Below are positions 18,000 to 30,545 of a stretch of DNA of 64,000 nucleotides, piece by piece; positions within the stretch are counted from its first letter, which is position 1, and every line of letters begins with the position of its first letter. The stretch covers positions 62,001-126,000 of the forward strand of contig CACNFS010000001.1 in NCBI GenBank assembly GCA_902619835.1, read 5' to 3'. The notes beneath the pieces are model-generated. The model had not been told where the DNA came from. It saw only the letters and a list, made by a program, of their open reading frames with translations, and searched no databases. This DNA is from an uncultured Pelagibacteraceae bacterium (GTDB taxonomy: Bacteria; Pseudomonadota; Alphaproteobacteria; Pelagibacterales; Pelagibacteraceae). Made by a program: the position numbers and the translations under genes.

Positions 18000-18967
18000 T
18001 GGCTGTCTATACAAAGTTAAATCAAAATAAAATTGAGGAAATTTTATCTAATTATAGTTTAGGTAAGTTAGACTCATTTAAAGGAATTGAAGAAGGTATT
18101 GAAAATACAAACTATTTTTTATCGATTAATAAAAAAAAATTTATATTAACTATTTACGAAAAAAGAGTTAAATCTGCTGATCTACCTTTTTTTTCTGATC
18201 TAATGTCATCTTTAAATCAAGCTAACTTTAAATGCCCTGCACCTATTTCTAATAATAATAATGAAACTATAACAAATTTTGGGGGGAAAAAATTAATGAT
18301 TGTTTCATTTCTTGAGGGCAAGGCAAAACAAAATTTGTCTCCAGCCAATTGTAAATCAATCGGATCTGAAATAGCTAAAATGCATGATCTTACAAAGAAT
18401 TTAAAATTAAAACGACAAAATGACCTATCCGTAAATTCATGGAGAAAATTATTTAATTCAGTCAAAGATAAGTGTGAAAATATACATAAAGATTTGCCAA
18501 GATTAATTGAGGAAAATCTTAATGATGTTGAAAAAAATTGGCCAAAAAATCTGCCAAAAGGAATAATCCATGCAGATTTATTTCACGACAATATTTTTTT
18601 TATTCAAGATAAATTTAATGGGGTGATAGACTTTTATTTTTCATGTGAAGATTTTTTTGCCTTTGAAATCGCTATTTGCTTTAACGCTTTGTGTTTTGAT
18701 GGTCTAAAAAGTAATTTAAGTTTTAACGTTACTAAAGCAAAAAACTTTATAGACGGATATACTTCTATAAGAAAATTAACTGATGAAGAATTAAGAAATA
18801 TTAAGGTTTTATCTCAAGGCGCTGCTTTGAGATTCTTGTTAACTCGAGTGTTCGATGCATTAAATAAAGTTGAAGGAGCGATTGTTAAAGTTAAAGATCC
18901 AATGGAGTATTTAAAAAGATTAGAATTTCACAAGAATGCAAAAAATCATGAGGATTATTTCTTTTAA
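17999..18967 (+). CDS. thrB: Homoserine kinase type II
   Basis: GIENTNYFL, GIIHADLFHDNIFF kinase motif. Confidence 0.9.
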   Translation: MAVYTKLNQNKIEEILSNYSLGKLDSFKGIEEGIENTNYFLSINKKKFILTIYEKRVKSADLPFFSDLMSSLNQANFKCPAPISNNNNETITNFGGKKLMIVSFLEGKAKQNLSPANCKSIGSEIAKMHDLTKNLKLKRQNDLSVNSWRKLFNSVKDKCENIHKDLPRLIEENLNDVEKNWPKNLPKGIIHADLFHDNIFFIQDKFNGVIDFYFSCEDFFAFEIAICFNALCFDGLKSNLSFNVTKAKNFIDGYTSIRKLTDEELRNIKVLSQGAALRFLLTRVFDALNKVEGAIVKVKDPMEYLKRLEFHKNAKNHEDYFF

Positions 18968-19389
18968 TGAAATTAAAAATTTATACTGATGGTGCTTGCT
19001 CTGGAAATCCTGGGAAAGGAGGTTGGGCAGCAATTATATTAGATGACTCTAATCAATCTAATATTTCTGGAAGTGAAAATAATACAACTAATAATAGGAT
19101 GGAATTGATGGCTCCAATTATGGCATTAAAAAAAATAAAAAAGAAATCAGAGATTACAATTTTTACCGATTCAAAATATGTGAAAGATGGAATAACTGAT
19201 TGGATTAAGAAGTGGAAAGTTAATAATTGGAAAAGTTCAAACAAGAAACCAGTTAAAAATAAAGATCTTTGGATTAAATTGGATAATGCTTGTCTAAAAC
19301 ATAAAGTTACTTGGAAATGGGTTAAGGCACACGCTGGTAATAAATATAATAATCTTGTTGATGAGTTAGCAGTTTCGAACACTAAATAG
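18967..19389 (+). CDS. rnhA: Ribonuclease HI
   Basis: IYTDGACSGNPGKGGWA, TNNRMELMA, FTDSKYV, WKWVKAHAGNKYNN. Confidence 0.96.
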   Translation: MKLKIYTDGACSGNPGKGGWAAIILDDSNQSNISGSENNTTNNRMELMAPIMALKKIKKKSEITIFTDSKYVKDGITDWIKKWKVNNWKSSNKKPVKNKDLWIKLDNACLKHKVTWKWVKAHAGNKYNNLVDELAVSNTK

Positions 19390-19867
19390 ATTTTAAAAAG
19401 CTTTCGGCTGAAGATAATTCACAAGTAGCTGTTTCTTTTTCTTCCTCTACTTTTTTAACTTCGCCTTTGTCCACAAGCATAGTGTATCTATTTGATCTAA
19501 TTCCTAATCCTTTTTCGGATTTATCTACTTCTGCTCCAATAGCTTTTGTAAATTTAAGAAAGGGATCGCCAGCCATAAAAATTTTACTGCCAGCATTTTG
19601 GTTTTCACCCCAAGCCTTCATAACATTGGGATCATTTACAGCGATGCATATAATTTTTGTAATTCCTTTTTGAGTAGCTAAGTCGTAATTTTTTATATAC
19701 CCAGGAAGATGAAGAGCCGAACAAGTTTTAGTAAATGCTCCAGGCATACCTAAAATAATAGTCTTACCTTTACAAAGATCTAAAATATCAATTTTTTTTA
19801 CATCATTATTTTGGTCAAGATAAAATAACTCCGAGTTAGGTAGTTTGTCTCCTATTTTTATTCTCAT
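19382..19867 (-). CDS. Peroxiredoxin (Prx5/AhpC-TSA)
   Basis: MPGAFTKTCSALHLPGYI active-site motif. Confidence 0.92.
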   Translation of the reverse strand: MRIKIGDKLPNSELFYLDQNNDVKKIDILDLCKGKTIILGMPGAFTKTCSALHLPGYIKNYDLATQKGITKIICIAVNDPNVMKAWGENQNAGSKIFMAGDPFLKFTKAIGAEVDKSEKGLGIRSNRYTMLVDKGEVKKVEEEKETATCELSSAESFLKSI

Positions 19868-21240
19868 TGAATTTTACCCAAAATATAATTTTTTACTTCT
19901 GAATTTGAATTCCTGATAATATCAAATGTTTCCTTTTTATCTATATTCAATTTTAAATGCTCAGGTGAGTCTAAATTTTTTCCTATAGCTTTTTTTATAG
20001 TATCGTTAAACTTGTAAGGATGAGCTGTGCCAAGAACAACTATGTCTCCTAAATTTTGAAATTTTTTGGCTGCTCCTACTCCAGTAGCAGTATGAGGATC
20101 AATTATAAATTGATGCTCTTTATAAATTTCATTAATTATAAATACTGTCTCTTCATCTGTAACTTTTACTGCTTCAAAATCCTTTTTGATTTTATCGATT
20201 TCTTTTTTGTCTAAAATGAATGAACTTTTTGACGACAGATCATTCATTAATGACCCTACCTTACTATCACTTTCATCTAATATATAATAAAGCAGCCTTT
20301 CAAAATTACTGGCAACTTGTATATCCATACTTGGTGTGAAGGTCGCTTTCACTTTTTCAGGTTTATATTCACCTGTATTAATAACTCTTTGTAAAATATC
20401 ATTTTTATTTGTAGCAACTATAAGTTTATTAATTGGTAAACCCATTTTTTTTGCAACGTATCCTGCATAGATATCTCCAAAATTACCAGTTGGCACTGAA
20501 AAGCTTATATTGTTTTTTTTTAATCTAAAGAAAGAATAAAAATAATAAACAATTTGACAAACAATTCTCGCCCAATTGATAGAATTTACGCCTGACATAT
20601 TTATTTTTGATCTAAAACTATTTTCATTAAAAAGCTCTTTTACAATTTTTTGACAATCATCAAATGAACCCTCGATAGCTATATTATAAATATTAGCTCC
20701 ACCAATTGTTGTCATTATTTTTCTTTGAATATTTGAAATCTTATTATGTGGATGTAGTACAAAAAGATTTATATTTTTTCTATTGCTTAAAGCAGCTATA
20801 GCCGCTGAACCAGTATCTCCTGATGTAGCAACTATGACATTTACAGTTTTATCTTTAGCGACTTCTAAATGGTCATACATATTGCCAATTACCTGCATTG
20901 CAATGTCTTTAAAAGCTAAAGTGGGTCCATGATAAAGTTCGAGAAGATTTATATTTCCAATTTTTTTTATATTTACGACTTCTTTATCTTTAAAACTACT
21001 ATAAGATTTTTGTATCAGTGAGCTAAGTTCGTCCTTTTTAATTTCACCTGAACAGAAATTAAAGATAATTTCTGTAGCAAGTTCGTTATAATTTAGTTGA
21101 CTTAAATTATTAAGTTCTTCTTGACTATACTTTTTGATTTCAGCAGGCAAAAATAACCCTCCGCCTGGTGCAAGTCCTCTTAAGAAAATATCTTTAAAAC
21201 TAAATTCTAAAGATTTATTTCTAGTGCTAAAATAATTCAT
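19864..21240 (-). CDS. thrC: Threonine synthase
   Basis: LYHGPTLAFKDIAMQ, VIVATSGDTGSAAIAAL, SVPTGNFGDIYAGYVAKKMGLP. Confidence 0.95.
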   Translation of the reverse strand: MNYFSTRNKSLEFSFKDIFLRGLAPGGGLFLPAEIKKYSQEELNNLSQLNYNELATEIIFNFCSGEIKKDELSSLIQKSYSSFKDKEVVNIKKIGNINLLELYHGPTLAFKDIAMQVIGNMYDHLEVAKDKTVNVIVATSGDTGSAAIAALSNRKNINLFVLHPHNKISNIQRKIMTTIGGANIYNIAIEGSFDDCQKIVKELFNENSFRSKINMSGVNSINWARIVCQIVYYFYSFFRLKKNNISFSVPTGNFGDIYAGYVAKKMGLPINKLIVATNKNDILQRVINTGEYKPEKVKATFTPSMDIQVASNFERLLYYILDESDSKVGSLMNDLSSKSSFILDKKEIDKIKKDFEAVKVTDEETVFIINEIYKEHQFIIDPHTATGVGAAKKFQNLGDIVVLGTAHPYKFNDTIKKAIGKNLDSPEHLKLNIDKKETFDIIRNSNSEVKNYILGKIQ

Positions 21241-21935
21241 TTTTTTCTTCTAAAATATAAATAATAAAAAATTATCGAGATTGATATTGCATACCATGTT
21301 ATAGCATATTTAAGGTGATTATTTGGCACATCTATACTTATCTTTTTAGGAAGTGGTGTCTTGGCTTTACTATCCTCCAAAAAAATTACAAACTCATTAA
21401 ATTGCTCTCCCGTAGCTTCTTTTAAATCTTCTAAATTTAATGAAAACCAAATATTATTTGAAATATCATTGTCTGGTTTAAATATACTTGGTTTGTAAAT
21501 TTCTCTTAAAAGACCAATTATTTCACTATCGGTCTCTGTTTTGAAATTAATGCTTGGACTATCTTTTAATTCTTTTTTAATCCACCCTCTATTTATTAAA
21601 ACATTTTGATTTTTATCCGTCCTAAAAGGAGTGACTACATCATATCCAGGTTTTCCACTTTCATTCAAGCTATAAAGATAAATTTGCTTATCAAAATTAA
21701 ATTTTCCTTTAGCGCTTACTCTCTGATAATTTTTTTTAATTGAATTTGAGTATTTTATTGGTTTAGAGTCTAATCCAAAAGTTATTTCACTTATAAGCTC
21801 TAGCTTCCATTGCAATCTATAAAGTTGCCAAGTTCCTAAAGCACAAAATACCGTAACAAAAAAAATTACGAATAGTTGAAATAAAAATGCTCTTTTCAAT
21901 TTGAGATTAGCTTCCCCAAATATAGATCGCAGCAA
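21237..21935 (-). CDS. SURF1-family cytochrome oxidase assembly protein
   Basis: N-terminal TM, ALGTWQLYRLQWKLELI, VLINRGWI, NNHLKYAITWYAISI; in cox operon. Confidence 0.88.
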   Translation of the reverse strand: MLRSIFGEANLKLKRAFLFQLFVIFFVTVFCALGTWQLYRLQWKLELISEITFGLDSKPIKYSNSIKKNYQRVSAKGKFNFDKQIYLYSLNESGKPGYDVVTPFRTDKNQNVLINRGWIKKELKDSPSINFKTETDSEIIGLLREIYKPSIFKPDNDISNNIWFSLNLEDLKEATGEQFNEFVIFLEDSKAKTPLPKKISIDVPNNHLKYAITWYAISISIIFYYLYFRRKK

Positions 21936-22698
21936 ATAAGAATAACCAAACTACGTCAACAAAATGCCAGTACCAGGCTGCTGCTTCAAATCCAAAATGG
22001 TGTTGAGGCGTCGAGTGTCCCCTCATTGATCTAAACAAACAAACTGCAAGAAAAACTGTTCCGACAATTACATGAAAGCCATGAAAACCAGTCGACATAT
22101 AAAATGTAGAACCATAAATTCCACCATCTAAAGTAAATGTTGCATGATGATATTCGTAAGCTTGAAAACAAGAGAATATAAATCCTAAAAATACTGTTGC
22201 GATCAAACCATTTACTAATCCTTTTCTGTCATTTTCTAACATTGCATGATGCGCCCAAGTGACAGTAGTTCCTGATAACAATAAAATTAGAGTATTAATT
22301 AATGGTATATCCCAAGGATCAAAAGTTTTAATATCTGCTGGAGGCCATATACCTCCTATAGAGTCTGGCGGGAATAAACTTGCATTAAAAAAAGCCCAGA
22401 ACCAGGCAACAAAAAACATCACTTCAGATGCAATAAATAATGTCATACCGTATCTATGTCCAATTTGAACTACAGGCGTATGATGACCTTGATGTTCTGC
22501 TTCTTCTATAACATCTCTCCACCACATAAATGCACCATAAACAACTAGAGCAAAACCAATCAATAATAACCAAAGGGCTTTAGAGTGAAAGTAATAAACT
22601 GCTCCAAAAGCTAAGACTAAAGTTGCAAATGAAACATAGATCGGCCAAGGACTTGGGTCAACTAAATGGTAATCGTGTTTCGGTTTTTCTGCTGACAT
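21907..22698 (-). CDS. ctaE: Cytochrome c oxidase subunit III
   Basis: HDYHLVDPSPWPIYVSFATL, FIASEVMFFVAWFWAFFNASL, HFGFEAAAWYWHFVDVVWLFLF. Confidence 0.96.
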   Translation of the reverse strand: MSAEKPKHDYHLVDPSPWPIYVSFATLVLAFGAVYYFHSKALWLLLIGFALVVYGAFMWWRDVIEEAEHQGHHTPVVQIGHRYGMTLFIASEVMFFVAWFWAFFNASLFPPDSIGGIWPPADIKTFDPWDIPLINTLILLLSGTTVTWAHHAMLENDRKGLVNGLIATVFLGFIFSCFQAYEYHHATFTLDGGIYGSTFYMSTGFHGFHVIVGTVFLAVCLFRSMRGHSTPQHHFGFEAAAWYWHFVDVVWLFLFAAIYIWGS

Positions 22699-23249
22699 TA
22701 TGTGTTACTCTTTTCGTAAAAGCCTGATGAAAAAAAAGTAAAAGACAAAGTTACATCAGACATATTTTTAGTTTTATTATCATCAACAACTTTAGGATCC
22801 AAGAAAAATGTTAATACAAACTCTTTTTTTTCACCTGGTTGTAAAGTTTGTTTTTCAAAACAAAAACAACCTATCTTATTCAGATAAATACCAAATGGTG
22901 ATGGAGATACATTAAATGTTGCTGACCCTGAAGAAATTTGATTACTAGGATTTTCAACATTAAATTTAACTGTATGAACTTCACCTGGTTTTAAGTTTAA
23001 AGTATTCATCTCAGGATAAAATTTCCAATCTAAAGTACTATTAATGTTCGTATCAAATCTCATTTTATAGTCCTGGTTTACTATTATTTTTGGAATTTCT
23101 TTGTCAGAAGCGTTTTGAGTAGTTCCACCGAATCCTGTTACTCTGCAAAACAAATCATATAAAGGAACTGCTGCAAAAGATAATCCAAGCATTAGTAAAA
23201 ATATCGATACTAAAGCGATAGGTGTTAAGTTTTTTTTGCTTATATTCAT
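22698..23249 (-). CDS. ctaG: Cytochrome c oxidase assembly protein CtaG/Cox11
   Basis: VPLYDLFCRVTGFGGTTQ and CFCFEKQTLQPGEKKE...FFLDP. Confidence 0.95.
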   Translation of the reverse strand: MNISKKNLTPIALVSIFLLMLGLSFAAVPLYDLFCRVTGFGGTTQNASDKEIPKIIVNQDYKMRFDTNINSTLDWKFYPEMNTLNLKPGEVHTVKFNVENPSNQISSGSATFNVSPSPFGIYLNKIGCFCFEKQTLQPGEKKEFVLTFFLDPKVVDDNKTKNMSDVTLSFTFFSSGFYEKSNT

Positions 23250-23362
23250 TATATTTCCCGATTATAAATTCCAATATTATAGAAAGTTAATACAAATAAA
23301 AAAATCATAAATAAGATTAATATTAAAGCTGTTATTAGGTTTTTTTTCTTTTTGTTCATCAT
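23249..23362 (-). CDS. Small single-TM protein (37 aa) between ctaB and ctaG
   Basis: Own translation: MMNKKKKNLITALILILFMIFLFVLTFYNIGIYNREI*; overlaps the ctaB stop (ATGATG) and the ctaG start (TAATG). Confidence 0.7.
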   Translation of the reverse strand: MMNKKKKNLITALILILFMIFLFVLTFYNIGIYNREI

Positions 23363-24279
23363 GTTATTTTTAAAAAATTATCAATTAATAAAATTAAGAA
23401 AATAAAAAACAAATAAAAAATTGAGTATATGAAAATTTTTCTCGCTATTTTATTTGAAATACTTGCTATTTTAGACCTATATAATCTTAAACATAAATGA
23501 ACATAGTAAGCAGACATCATAGAAGATGTGGCTAGATAAAATACACTAGCAAAATTTAAAAAGTAAGGTGCAATTATTGCAGGTAGCATCATTAAAGCAT
23601 AAAAAAGTATATTCACTTTTGTTGTTTTTGTTCCAGAAATTATAGGGAGCATTGGAATTTTCGCTTTTTTATAATCACTTGATTTATATAAACTTAACGC
23701 CCAAAAATGTGACGGTGTCCATAGAAAAATAATTAAAAATAAAATTAGTGGCTCAACAGAGATACTTCCGGTTGCAATTGTCCATCCAATAACGGGTGGT
23801 AATGCCCCAGCTGCACCACCTATAACAATATTTTGTGGAGTTTTCCTTTTCAACCAAATTGTGTAAACAAAAAAATAAAAAGCAATTGTTGATGCTAGTA
23901 AAATTGCAGAAATTAAATTAGCTGAAAAATAAATAATGCTAACTGACAAAGCTGATAAAATAATACCGAAGTATAAGGCTTGATTTTTTTTTATCTTTCC
24001 AGTTGGGATAGGTCTTAAGCAGGTTCTGCTCATTAAAGCATCTAAATCGGACTCGTACCACATGTTAAGTGTTCCAGCAGCTCCAGATCCTATAGCTACC
24101 GCTAAAAGAGAAATACAAGAGGAAGTAAAATCTACATCAACTGGAGCAATTAATAAACCAACCAAACAAGTAAATAAAACTAAAGACATTACTCTTGGTT
24201 TCATTAAATTAAAAAATGAACTTAAGTCTATTGCTAGACCAAGTTTAGAGTTTTTAGTTTTAATACTTATCTGGCTCAA
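23359..24279 (-). CDS. ctaB: Protoheme IX farnesyltransferase
   Basis: LMKPRVMSLVLFTCLVGL, NMWYESDLDALMSRTCLRPIPTGKI. Confidence 0.95.
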   Translation of the reverse strand: MSQISIKTKNSKLGLAIDLSSFFNLMKPRVMSLVLFTCLVGLLIAPVDVDFTSSCISLLAVAIGSGAAGTLNMWYESDLDALMSRTCLRPIPTGKIKKNQALYFGIILSALSVSIIYFSANLISAILLASTIAFYFFVYTIWLKRKTPQNIVIGGAAGALPPVIGWTIATGSISVEPLILFLIIFLWTPSHFWALSLYKSSDYKKAKIPMLPIISGTKTTKVNILFYALMMLPAIIAPYFLNFASVFYLATSSMMSAYYVHLCLRLYRSKIASISNKIARKIFIYSIFYLFFIFLILLIDNFLKIT

Positions 24280-24280
24280 T

Positions 24281-26706
<2,426 letters not shown>

Positions 26707-26757
26707 GAGTTTTTATACATTTTTTAGATGATTTAACAATTTCAATTAATGCGACAA

Positions 26758-27468
26758 TTAATTAAAGTTATTGATAAAATTTACCAGTGAAATCGCGCTT
26801 ATTACAGCAGTATCTGACCTTAAAATGTGTCTAGATAACGTAAAAGGTTTCACGGCTCTATTTTGAAGGATGTTCTCACGCTCTGCCGGAGAAAAATCAC
26901 CCTCAGGACCAATAAGTATGCAGAGGGATTTAAAGTTTTTAAGATCCTCATTTTTTAAATAGTCTTTTGAATTAACATCAGCAAATAAAAGTTTTGAATT
27001 TTCATCAAAGTTTTTTAAAAAATCTTTTAATTTAATTATATCCGTAATTTTTGGAGGAACAAGTTGATTGGATTGCTCAGTTGCCTCAATCACAATTTTT
27101 TTTGCTCTATCAATATTCAATTCTTTTACTTCTGTTCTCTCAGAAACTATTGGAATAATTTTGCTAATCCCAAGCTCGGTAGCTTTTTGTAGAATAGTGT
27201 CCATCGGATTTTTTTTTACCAAACAAATTGCTATTTCAGTTTTAGATAAATTAACAGCTTCTTTAATTTTTTCTAAAAACCTAACCTCTACTCTATCTTT
27301 ATTTAAAAAAATTATTTCGCTTTTCCATTCTCCATTTTTATTAAAAAAATTTAATTTTGAGCCTCTTTTAAGTCGCATAACGTTGACAACATAATGAGTG
27401 TGTTCTTTGCTTAGCAAACTTGTATTATTTTCTAGTATACTGTCTGGATGATATAATCTAATATTCAT
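26758..27468 (-). CDS. rsmE: 16S rRNA m3U1498 methyltransferase
   Basis: KATELGISKIIPIVSERTEV; LIGPEGDFSPAERE; ILRSDTAVISAISLV. Confidence 0.93.
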   Translation of the reverse strand: MNIRLYHPDSILENNTSLLSKEHTHYVVNVMRLKRGSKLNFFNKNGEWKSEIIFLNKDRVEVRFLEKIKEAVNLSKTEIAICLVKKNPMDTILQKATELGISKIIPIVSERTEVKELNIDRAKKIVIEATEQSNQLVPPKITDIIKLKDFLKNFDENSKLLFADVNSKDYLKNEDLKNFKSLCILIGPEGDFSPAERENILQNRAVKPFTLSRHILRSDTAVISAISLVNFINNFN

Positions 27469-27514
27469 TAGTAATTATAATATAAATAAATTTCGAAGAT
27501 ATAAAGGAGCTTTA

Positions 27515-27754
27515 ATGAAAAAAGGTAAAAGAGCTGGAAACTCCCCAATAGGTATTAATGTATTAGAAGGAAAATCTTATTTTTGGTGCACTTGTGGAAT
27601 TAGCTCTAAACAACCTTTTTGTGATGGTTCGCATAGAGGAAGTGAGTTTACTCCTTTAAAATACTTATCTGATCAATCAAAAAAAGTTTTTTTCTGCTCA
27701 TGTAAACAAACAAATGATCAACCATTATGTGATGGCTCACATAACATTAGGTAA
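27515..27754 (+). CDS. Double CDGSH iron-sulfur protein
   Basis: Two motifs: CTCGISSKQPFCDGSH and CSCKQTNDQPLCDGSH. Confidence 0.92.
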   Translation: MKKGKRAGNSPIGINVLEGKSYFWCTCGISSKQPFCDGSHRGSEFTPLKYLSDQSKKVFFCSCKQTNDQPLCDGSHNIR

Positions 27755-28417
27755 ATGATGAAAACAAAAGCAGTAGTGTTTGATGCTTACGGTACATTGT
27801 TCGATGTAAATTCAGCTGCTGAAAGATGTAAAGATAAAATTGGAACTAAGTGGGAGGCATTTGCAAATTTTTGGAGAACTACTCAGCTTGAATACACCTG
27901 GCTTAGAAGTTTAATGAAAAGGCATAAAAATTTTTGGGAAATCACGGAAGACAGTTTGGATAAATCTATGAAAGTATTTAATATCAATAATAGTATGAAA
28001 AATGAATTATTAAATCTTTATAAAATCTTATCCCCTTATCCTGAAGTCAGAGCAGTCTTAGAAGATTTAAAAAAGAGAAACTTCAAACTTGCTGTGCTTT
28101 CTAATGGAACCCCTTCTCTTCTAAATGAATTAGTTGCTAGTAATAAGTTAAATAATTTATTTGATGATCTTTTTTCTATTGAGGAAGTAAAAGTTTATAA
28201 ACCCGACTCGAGAGTTTATGAAATACCTGTAAAAAAATATAATATTAAAGCCAATGAAATTACTTTTTTAAGTGCAAATACGTGGGATGTTTCAGGAGGT
28301 GGAAACTTTGGATATGATTCCATCTGGGTTAATAGAAACAACTTAGCATTCGATATCCTTGATTTTCAGCCAAAAAATGAAATCAGCAACTTAACGCAAC
28401 TACTTGATATAGTTTAA
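27755..28417 (+). CDS. Haloacid dehalogenase type II-like HAD hydrolase
   Basis: VFDAYGTLFDVNSAAERC; LSNGTPSLL; SANTWDVSGGGNFGYDSIWVNR. Confidence 0.87.
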   Translation: MMKTKAVVFDAYGTLFDVNSAAERCKDKIGTKWEAFANFWRTTQLEYTWLRSLMKRHKNFWEITEDSLDKSMKVFNINNSMKNELLNLYKILSPYPEVRAVLEDLKKRNFKLAVLSNGTPSLLNELVASNKLNNLFDDLFSIEEVKVYKPDSRVYEIPVKKYNIKANEITFLSANTWDVSGGGNFGYDSIWVNRNNLAFDILDFQPKNEISNLTQLLDIV

Positions 28418-28438
28418 ACTTTCATTATAAATATTACT

Positions 28439-29281
28439 ATGTCTCAAATTGAAGTAAAAAAAATTATTAAAGCACTTAACGCTTCAGATGGAGCAGGCGT
28501 TAAATTAAAAAGAAGTATCGGAACTCCGGAAGCAGATTATATTGATCCATTCTTAATGCTTGATGAATTTGGTTCTGAAAATAAAGATGATTATGTCGCT
28601 GGTTTTCCTCCTCATCCTCACAGAGGAATAGAAACAGTAACTTACATGTTAAATGGTGAATTTGAGCATCAAGATAGTACGGGGGCTAAAGGGATAATGG
28701 CCTCAGGTGATGTTCAATGGATGAAAACTGGAAGAGGAATTATTCACTCTGAAATGCCTGCAATGAAAGAGGGTAAATTATTAGGCTTTCAGCTTTGGAT
28801 AAATATGCCAGCCAAGTTTAAAAAGAATAAGCCAGAATACCTTTATATAAAGGGAAATGAACTCGGAGAGCACAAAGATAGTGAGAAAATTGTAAAAGTA
28901 ATCGCAGGTAAATACGAAAAAGCCGAAGGCCCTGAGCAAAACCACAATGTTGAGCCCATTTATTTTCATATAATTCTTAACGAGGAAAAAGAATTTAACT
29001 GTGCTGTTCCTGATGGACATAATGCTTTTATATATTTACTGAGTGGAGAATTAAAAATTGGACAGAGAGACCATAACAGAACTTCAAACTCAAACTTAAT
29101 TTTGTTAGAACGAGGTACTAAGCTCAAAGTTATGGCGAGCAAAAAATCTGAGTTCCTATTCATAGCTGGTAAGCCAATTGGTGAACCAATTGCTAGAGGC
29201 GGGCCTTTTGTGATGAACACAAAAGCTGAAATACTTGAAGCTATTCAAGATTATAATAATGGAACATTTGCTAAATACTAA
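28439..29281 (+). CDS. Pirin-family protein
   Basis: DPFLMLDEFG, GFPPHPHRGIETVTYMLNGEFEHQDSTG, GRGIIHSEMP. Confidence 0.93.
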   Translation: MSQIEVKKIIKALNASDGAGVKLKRSIGTPEADYIDPFLMLDEFGSENKDDYVAGFPPHPHRGIETVTYMLNGEFEHQDSTGAKGIMASGDVQWMKTGRGIIHSEMPAMKEGKLLGFQLWINMPAKFKKNKPEYLYIKGNELGEHKDSEKIVKVIAGKYEKAEGPEQNHNVEPIYFHIILNEEKEFNCAVPDGHNAFIYLLSGELKIGQRDHNRTSNSNLILLERGTKLKVMASKKSEFLFIAGKPIGEPIARGGPFVMNTKAEILEAIQDYNNGTFAKY

Positions 29282-29307
29282 AAGTTTAAGTACGTTTCCT
29301 TAAAAAA

Positions 29308-30282
29308 ATGCCAAAATCTATAATTATTAATAATAATGGGGGACCTGAAGTATTAAAGCTTCAAGATATAAATATTGGACCTCCTGGACCAGATGAAATT
29401 AAAGTAACTAATCATGCAATTGGATTAAATTATATTGATACTTATCATAGATCAGGTTTATATCCTGTCAAATTGCCAAGTGGGATTGGTTTAGAAGCTG
29501 CTGGAAAAATAGATGAAGTTGGATCAAATGTAAAAGAGTTTAATAAAGGTGATAACATCGCTTATGCATCCGTACCTCTTGGAGCTTATGCACAACAAAG
29601 AAATATTCCTGCTAAAATTGCTGTGAAAATTCCTGATGGAATTTCTTTTGAACTAGCTGCAACTTTAATGACAAAAGGTTTAACTACAAATTATCTTCTT
29701 ACAAAAACTTATAAGCTTAAAGCTGGAGAAACAGTTTTATTTCACGCGGCAGCTGGTGGTGTAGGTCAAATTTTTGCACAATGGGCTAATAGCATTGGAG
29801 CGAAAGTGATTGGAACAGTTGGATCTGACGAGAAGATAAAAATTGCTGAGGAAAATGGTTATTCGCATGTAATTAATTACACAAAAGATGATTTCTCAAA
29901 AGAAGTTTTGAAAATTACTAATAATGAAGGAGTGCCTGCGGTCTTCGATGGCGTAGGAAAAAAAACATTTATTAGGTCATTAGCATGTTTAAAGATAAGG
30001 GGTATGATGATTAGTTTTGGTAATGCGTCAGGGCCCTTGGATCCTGTTAACGTTCCTAAAGATATTCAGCCAAAAGGTTTGTACCTTACAAGACCTTCGA
30101 TTGGACAATATTTTTCAACTCGTAAAGAACTTCAAATCGGAGCTGATCAAATATTTGAAAAAATAAAATTTGGGAAAATTAAAGTTAAAATTTTTAAAAA
30201 ATATAAGCTAGCTGACGCTGAGCAAGCTCATGCAGATCTAGAGTCGAGAAAATTGAATGGACCAGTAATTCTTATTCCTTGA
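29308..30282 (+). CDS. NADPH:quinone oxidoreductase (zeta-crystallin type)
   Basis: GLNYIDTYHRSGLYP; HAAAGGVGQIFAQWANSIGAKVIGTVGSDEK. Confidence 0.93.
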   Translation: MPKSIIINNNGGPEVLKLQDINIGPPGPDEIKVTNHAIGLNYIDTYHRSGLYPVKLPSGIGLEAAGKIDEVGSNVKEFNKGDNIAYASVPLGAYAQQRNIPAKIAVKIPDGISFELAATLMTKGLTTNYLLTKTYKLKAGETVLFHAAAGGVGQIFAQWANSIGAKVIGTVGSDEKIKIAEENGYSHVINYTKDDFSKEVLKITNNEGVPAVFDGVGKKTFIRSLACLKIRGMMISFGNASGPLDPVNVPKDIQPKGLYLTRPSIGQYFSTRKELQIGADQIFEKIKFGKIKVKIFKKYKLADAEQAHADLESRKLNGPVILIP

Positions 30283-30545
30283 TGAGTAATAAAATAGTTT
30301 CACCTTGCATAAGTATTTGTAAAACTGACCCTATTACAGGTTTTTGTTATGGATGTGCAAGAACTGAGGATGAAAAAAAATTATGGAAAGATGAAAATAC
30401 ACCTGATAACTGGAAAAAAAAAAATTTAGAGACTATCCTTGAAAGGATGAAAGGCTGGCAAGCTGAGACTTTCAAAGAGTCTTATGAAAATAAGATTAAA
30501 GAAGGAGTCTCGATTTATAAAAAACACTTGTTGAAAAAAAATTAA
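30279..30545 (+). CDS. DUF1289 protein
   Basis: SPCISICKTDPITGFCYGCARTEDEKKLW, Cys-rich DUF1289 signature. Confidence 0.85.
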   Translation: MMSNKIVSPCISICKTDPITGFCYGCARTEDEKKLWKDENTPDNWKKKNLETILERMKGWQAETFKESYENKIKEGVSIYKKHLLKKN

